Assembly: GCA_937949455.1 (NCBI GenBank)
Contig: CALEDU010000193.1
Span: 1 to 10,554 of the forward strand
DNA from: an uncultured Tepidimonas sp.
Lineage (GTDB): Bacteria > Pseudomonadota > Gammaproteobacteria > Burkholderiales > Burkholderiaceae_C
Length of the DNA: 10,554 nt
Direction: 5' to 3'
How positions within the stretch are numbered: the stretch's first letter is position 1; each line of letters opens with the position of its first letter. Below, piece by piece: positions 8,401 through 10,554 of the stretch. The notes beneath the pieces are model-generated. The model was not told the DNA's origin. It worked only from the letters and a program-made list of their open reading frames with translations, and searched no databases. The translations under genes and the position numbers were made by a program.

Positions 8401-9240
8401 CTCGAACCAGCTCTGCACCGTGCCCCGTTGACGGCTCGCACGCCTGATCAGGTCATGCCGCTCCAGTACTTTCTCGGCCTCGTCGATCCACGCCGGCCAC
8501 GGCGCTTTCAGCGCCGCCAGCGCCTGCGCGCGCGCGGACGCGGCCAGCCGCAGCACATCGGCCAGGCCGCGCGTGGGCAGGTCCGGGTCCTGCGCCGTCC
8601 AGAGCTCGGCATATCCGAGCAGACCCTGGATCGCCTTGTCCAGCTCGTCGGGCGTTTTCCAGCACTCCAGCACCTGCACGGCGTCGGCTTCGTCGAGCGG
8701 CAGCACCTGCAGTCGCCACCAGTCGCGCACCACCTCGCGGCGCAGCGCCGCGGTGTCCTGCAGGATGCGTGGCTGAAACGGCTCGCCGCTGAGCAGTGCC
8801 TGCTCGCGCAGGATGCGCTGACACCAGCCGTGCAGGGTGCTGATTGGCGCCTCGTCCAGTGCGTCGGCGGCCTCGCTCAGGCGGCGGGCCTGTGCTGACC
8901 ACGAGGCCTGCGGATAGCGCGCGCGCAGCGCCAGCAGCCGCTCGACCGCAGCATCCGCCGGTTCGAGTGGCTTGCCGCCGAAGACGGCAGCCGCCTGCAG
9001 CAGACGGGCCTGGATGCGGCTGCGCAGCTCCTGCGTGGCGGCATCGGTGAATGTCACGACCAGGATCTGCTGCGGCGACAGCGGTGGCGGCCCGGCTTCG
9101 CCCGGGGGTGCGCCCAGCACCAGCCGCACCACCAGAAGCGCCATGGTCCAGGTCTTGCCGCTGCCGGCGCTGGCCTCGATGAGCTGGCTGCCCTGCAGCG
9201 GCAGGGTCAGCACGTCCAGTTCGGGCAGGTCGCCGCTCAT
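5461..9240 (-). CDS. recB: RecBCD subunit RecB, 3'-5' helicase and nuclease
   Basis: The 3'-5' superfamily 1A helicase and sole nuclease of RecBCD; the family also loads RecA after Chi recognition. The product has 1259 residues (E. coli 1180). Motifs in order are Walker A ASAGSGKT at 23-30, TFTDAATQELRSRI at 63-76, STLHGWC at 134-140, DEFQDTD at 404-410, GDPKQAIYAFRHADIHSY at 436-453, NHRSS at 470-474, VITVHKAKGLQFP at 787-799 and YVALTRA at 861-867. The C-terminal nuclease keeps its metal-binding residues: H1026 in GVALHALLE, D1148 in GFIDLVF, and D1161/K1163 in LDHKSN, followed by the QAALYLLALHRWL helix. The linker between helicase and nuclease (about 905-1015) is Ala/Pro-rich and accounts for some of the extra length. 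The frame stays open 245 codons upstream inside recC, but the ATG at 9240 has AAGGAGG seven bases before it and overlaps the recC stop. Confidence 0.98.
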   Translation of the reverse strand: MSGDLPELDVLTLPLQGSQLIEASAGSGKTWTMALLVVRLVLGAPPGEAGPPPLSPQQILVVTFTDAATQELRSRIQARLLQAAAVFGGKPLEPADAAVERLLALRARYPQASWSAQARRLSEAADALDEAPISTLHGWCQRILREQALLSGEPFQPRILQDTAALRREVVRDWWRLQVLPLDEADAVQVLECWKTPDELDKAIQGLLGYAELWTAQDPDLPTRGLADVLRLAASARAQALAALKAPWPAWIDEAEKVLERHDLIRRASRQRGTVQSWFEKLRRWALDPQSSEPGLKTTDAYKRLTLEHLRGSAGPLPPEVEALPLLRELSQLEARLAALPGVHGSLTRHAAAWVARRMRAQLRAAEQLTFDEMLKRVDEALAAPQGAALAARLRLQQPVALVDEFQDTDPRQWRILQAIYRPVQPHPGTALLLIGDPKQAIYAFRHADIHSYLQARAACAGRIWSLAVNHRSSTAMVQAVNALFGHAERTLPDGAFGLTRAGVQSVPFLPAQPRGQPERWRDDTPDGAALTFALWRPEADKPSRTDVLERLAAACAATVRRWLAGTAAGRCGFERDGQLRPLQPQDLAILVNDSNEAQAIARALRRQGLASAYRSEKTSVWDGPEADDLQAWLHACAHPHDRDAIAHALLTPALGLDAAALTALLRDEDAWDATLARFARYHALWQRHGVLAAVRALMHDFGVAARLLARPADHPSPGTRALADLLHMAEWLQQAARQRRRGGVEATLALLRLARQEGAAPPTAGDDPALAGVERRLDGTPQAIPVITVHKAKGLQFPLVLLPFAGRARPINGKNSPPVLRWHDDTGHAHVTLPDEGERWLQALERAERERLQEDTRKLYVALTRAVHSTWVGVALEPGLAYCALARLLGLEGADTATLAQQLPQRLQALAAASGGTIACTGLPADDEPPATRAKASAVPTALPKPAAHVAHPRSGPSWWIASYSALARAAHGVPPSADTATEAHVSDDDPGATGSEVASPGEAAPATAPWHRWPRGAQPGVALHALLEACHRRGWPAGTPDALQPLAQRTLQGLGWVPERLPADAEDLAQWAHAMGDTALALPGSAGVRLRDLTHAQPEVPFWLRIDAAAEARGLDRLLLAHIAPGQPRPTLAAVTLHGMLKGFIDLVFEHDGRYFVLDHKSNALGDDDSAYHAEAVQAEVLRQRYDAQAALYLLALHRWLAQRLGTAYDPTRHLGGALCVFWRGVAAPGAGVWQLDHPWPLVQRLDALFSGVEITT
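5473..5476 (-). promoter_or_regulatory. Ribosome-binding site of recD within recB
   Basis: GGAG on the minus strand lies 8 bases before the recD ATG, inside the last codons of recB. Together with the ATGA overlap (5464-5461) it fixes the recD start and suggests translation re-initiation after recB. Confidence 0.7.
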
Positions 9241-10554
9241 ACGGCGGCCTCCTTGGGGGATGTGGCGCTTTTGCCGTGGCCGCTGGCCAGGTGCGCGTGC
9301 AGCGGTGTCAGCAGCGCCTCCGTCCAGCGCGCGAAGGCCCCTTGTGCGTGCGCCTCGCGCGTGCCGGCCAATGTCTCGAATGTCGGGTAGTGGCGCCGCC
9401 ACAGCGGCTCCTTGGCCTGGCCATGGTCGCATTCGTAGGCCCTGCGGGCGGCCTCCCAGGCCGCGGTGGGGTCGGGTGCGTCGCCGCGCAGCTTGCCCCA
9501 ATAGGCTGCGGCGGCTTGGCGCGGCAGGGGCAGCGGGGCGGGGCCGTGCAGGCCGGCGTGCCACGCCTGCCACAGCGTCGTCCAGATGTCGCCGACGGCT
9601 TGCGGCTGCAGCGGCTGCATTTGTCCGACGCCCAGGGGGCTGGCGATCCAGCTCGTCACCGGCCCGCACGCGACGTTGAGCGCGACATGCTCGGCCCAGA
9701 TGCGCAGCAGCCGCTGCAGGGCGTAGTGCCCGGCGTCGAGTTTCTTGCCTTCGACGAGGCCGTTGCCGAGCGCCACCAGCCGCGCCAGTGCGCCGTCGTC
9801 GCCGCGTCGCAGCGCCGGCAGCATATCGCGGATCGCGAGTGTCGGGCCGCCCGGCAGCGCGAGCGTCATCGCCAGCCGCCTCCGCTCGGCCACCGGATAG
9901 GGGTGGCGCGCGGCGAGTTCCCGGATAGGCTGCCAGATCCGCTGGACCGCCTGGCCCCAATCGCGCGCGAGCCACGCCCCGGTGGGGCCGTCCGGCCAGT
10001 CGCCAGCCAGCACGGCGCGGCGGCGCGCGCGCTGGGCGGCGGCCTGTGCGGTGGCTTCATCGGCACCGGCCAGCGCCGCCTCCACCACCGCCTGCACCCA
10101 CGCCAGGCGCGTGCGCCACTGCTGCAGAGGGTCGGGCGCGAACGGCTCGGTGTCCTCCTCGGCTTCGTCTTCGGGCGGCAGTGCCAGCTCCAGGCGCTGG
10201 CGCGTGTAAGCGCGCGCCGGGTCGTGCAGCAGCTCTGCCAGCGCCGCCACCGTTACCGGAATCGGTTCGCTCGGGCGTGCCACGGCGGCGGGCACCACAG
10301 TGGGGGCTGCGGTAGGCGCGGCGCTGGCGAGCCACTCGCGTGCATAGCTGAATGCGCCGGTCAGCGGCGGCGCGGCGTTCCCAATCCCCTCTCCAGAGCC
10401 GAAGTTGGCCGGGTCGAACGGGTGCAGTGGATGCGCGTGCGTCAGCGCGGCAGCGACATCGTCGCCCTGGCCGGGCACCCGGCACCATTGTCGGTTCAGG
10501 TGGTGGCGCAGCTGTGCGACCGGCAGCGCCGGCTCGCGCTCGGTGTCGTCCACC
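9237..10554 (-). CDS. recC: RecBCD subunit RecC, C-terminal part (5' end outside the window)
   Basis: RecC is the scaffold and Chi-scanning subunit of RecBCD; it has helicase-like and nuclease-like folds without catalytic activity and channels the DNA strands. About 438 C-terminal residues are visible. The signature stretch LTHAHPLHPFDPANF, followed about 20 residues later by FSYAREWLA, matches the family pattern (HPLQPFSPRYF...SYxxEW) near the start of the C-terminal third. Downstream segments such as LARDWGQAVQRIWQPIRELAARHPYPVAERRRLAMTL fit the all-helical and nuclease-like C-terminus. A GTG at 10553 is in frame, but it is not the true start because the family is about 1100 residues long. 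The gene is followed by recB with a 4-base ATGA overlap. The order recC-recB-recD lacks the ptrA gene that sits between recC and recB in E. coli. Confidence 0.93.
   Translation of the reverse strand, partial: VDDTEREPALPVAQLRHHLNRQWCRVPGQGDDVAAALTHAHPLHPFDPANFGSGEGIGNAAPPLTGAFSYAREWLASAAPTAAPTVVPAAVARPSEPIPVTVAALAELLHDPARAYTRQRLELALPPEDEAEEDTEPFAPDPLQQWRTRLAWVQAVVEAALAGADEATAQAAAQRARRRAVLAGDWPDGPTGAWLARDWGQAVQRIWQPIRELAARHPYPVAERRRLAMTLALPGGPTLAIRDMLPALRRGDDGALARLVALGNGLVEGKKLDAGHYALQRLLRIWAEHVALNVACGPVTSWIASPLGVGQMQPLQPQAVGDIWTTLWQAWHAGLHGPAPLPLPRQAAAAYWGKLRGDAPDPTAAWEAARRAYECDHGQAKEPLWRRHYPTFETLAGTREAHAQGAFARWTEALLTPLHAHLASGHGKSATSPKEAAV
9248..9254 (-). promoter_or_regulatory. Strong Shine-Dalgarno sequence of recB within recC
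   Basis: AAGGAGG on the minus strand lies 7 bases before the recB ATG, inside the last codons of recC. It is close to the anti-Shine-Dalgarno complement and is the strongest ribosome site I see in the window. It decides the recB start among the many upstream in-frame codons. Confidence 0.85.

Noticed and set aside
9241..9975. A 245-codon upstream extension of the recB frame
   Set aside because: It lies inside recC in another frame. The AAGGAGG site and the ATGA overlap identify 9240 as the start, directly ahead of the conserved RecB N-terminus.
1..10554. A novel defence system or mobile island
   Set aside because: All long coding regions are housekeeping families or a lone hydrolase. There are no transposase, integrase, terminal repeats, tRNA junction or composition breaks visible.

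Overview
The window is GC-rich chromosomal DNA with long open frames on both strands. It carries glnS (glutaminyl-tRNA synthetase), uppP, and an uninterrupted recC-recB-recD cluster. RecBCD rather than AddAB, a bacterial GlnRS, very high GC and TACAAT/TACACT-type -10 boxes together suggest a betaproteobacterium of the order Burkholderiales, perhaps near the Comamonadaceae. That placement is inference from gene content and composition, not from a marker gene.

Layout: (1) 1-1616, minus strand: glnS, cut by the left edge, with about 538 N-terminal residues present. (2) 1617-1696: an 80-base divergent intergenic region. (3) 1697-2527, plus strand: uppP (bacA-type undecaprenyl-diphosphatase). (4) 2511-3386, minus strand: an alpha/beta hydrolase of unknown substrate, whose 3' end overlaps that of uppP by 17 bases. 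(5) 3387-3535: a 149-base gap with a 14-base palindrome and a weak hairpin but no gene. (6) 3536-10554, minus strand: recC (partial, cut by the right edge), recB and recD in that transcription order. They are joined by two 4-base ATGA stop/start overlaps, each with a Shine-Dalgarno sequence inside the preceding gene.

How the genes relate: recC, recB and recD encode the three subunits of one helicase-nuclease for double-strand break repair, and tight coupling fits stoichiometric production. glnS, uppP and the hydrolase are separate functions (translation, lipid-carrier recycling, unknown). Nothing in the arrangement makes them one pathway.

I see no mobile element, CRISPR array, rRNA, tRNA or clear defence or biosynthetic system. 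The most unusual feature is a roughly 100-residue insertion in the catalytic half of GlnRS, immediately before the region leading to the KMSKS-like loop. Smaller points are a 15-bp perfect inverted repeat inside recD, a possible TetR-type operator before the hydrolase, and a possible leaderless start for glnS.
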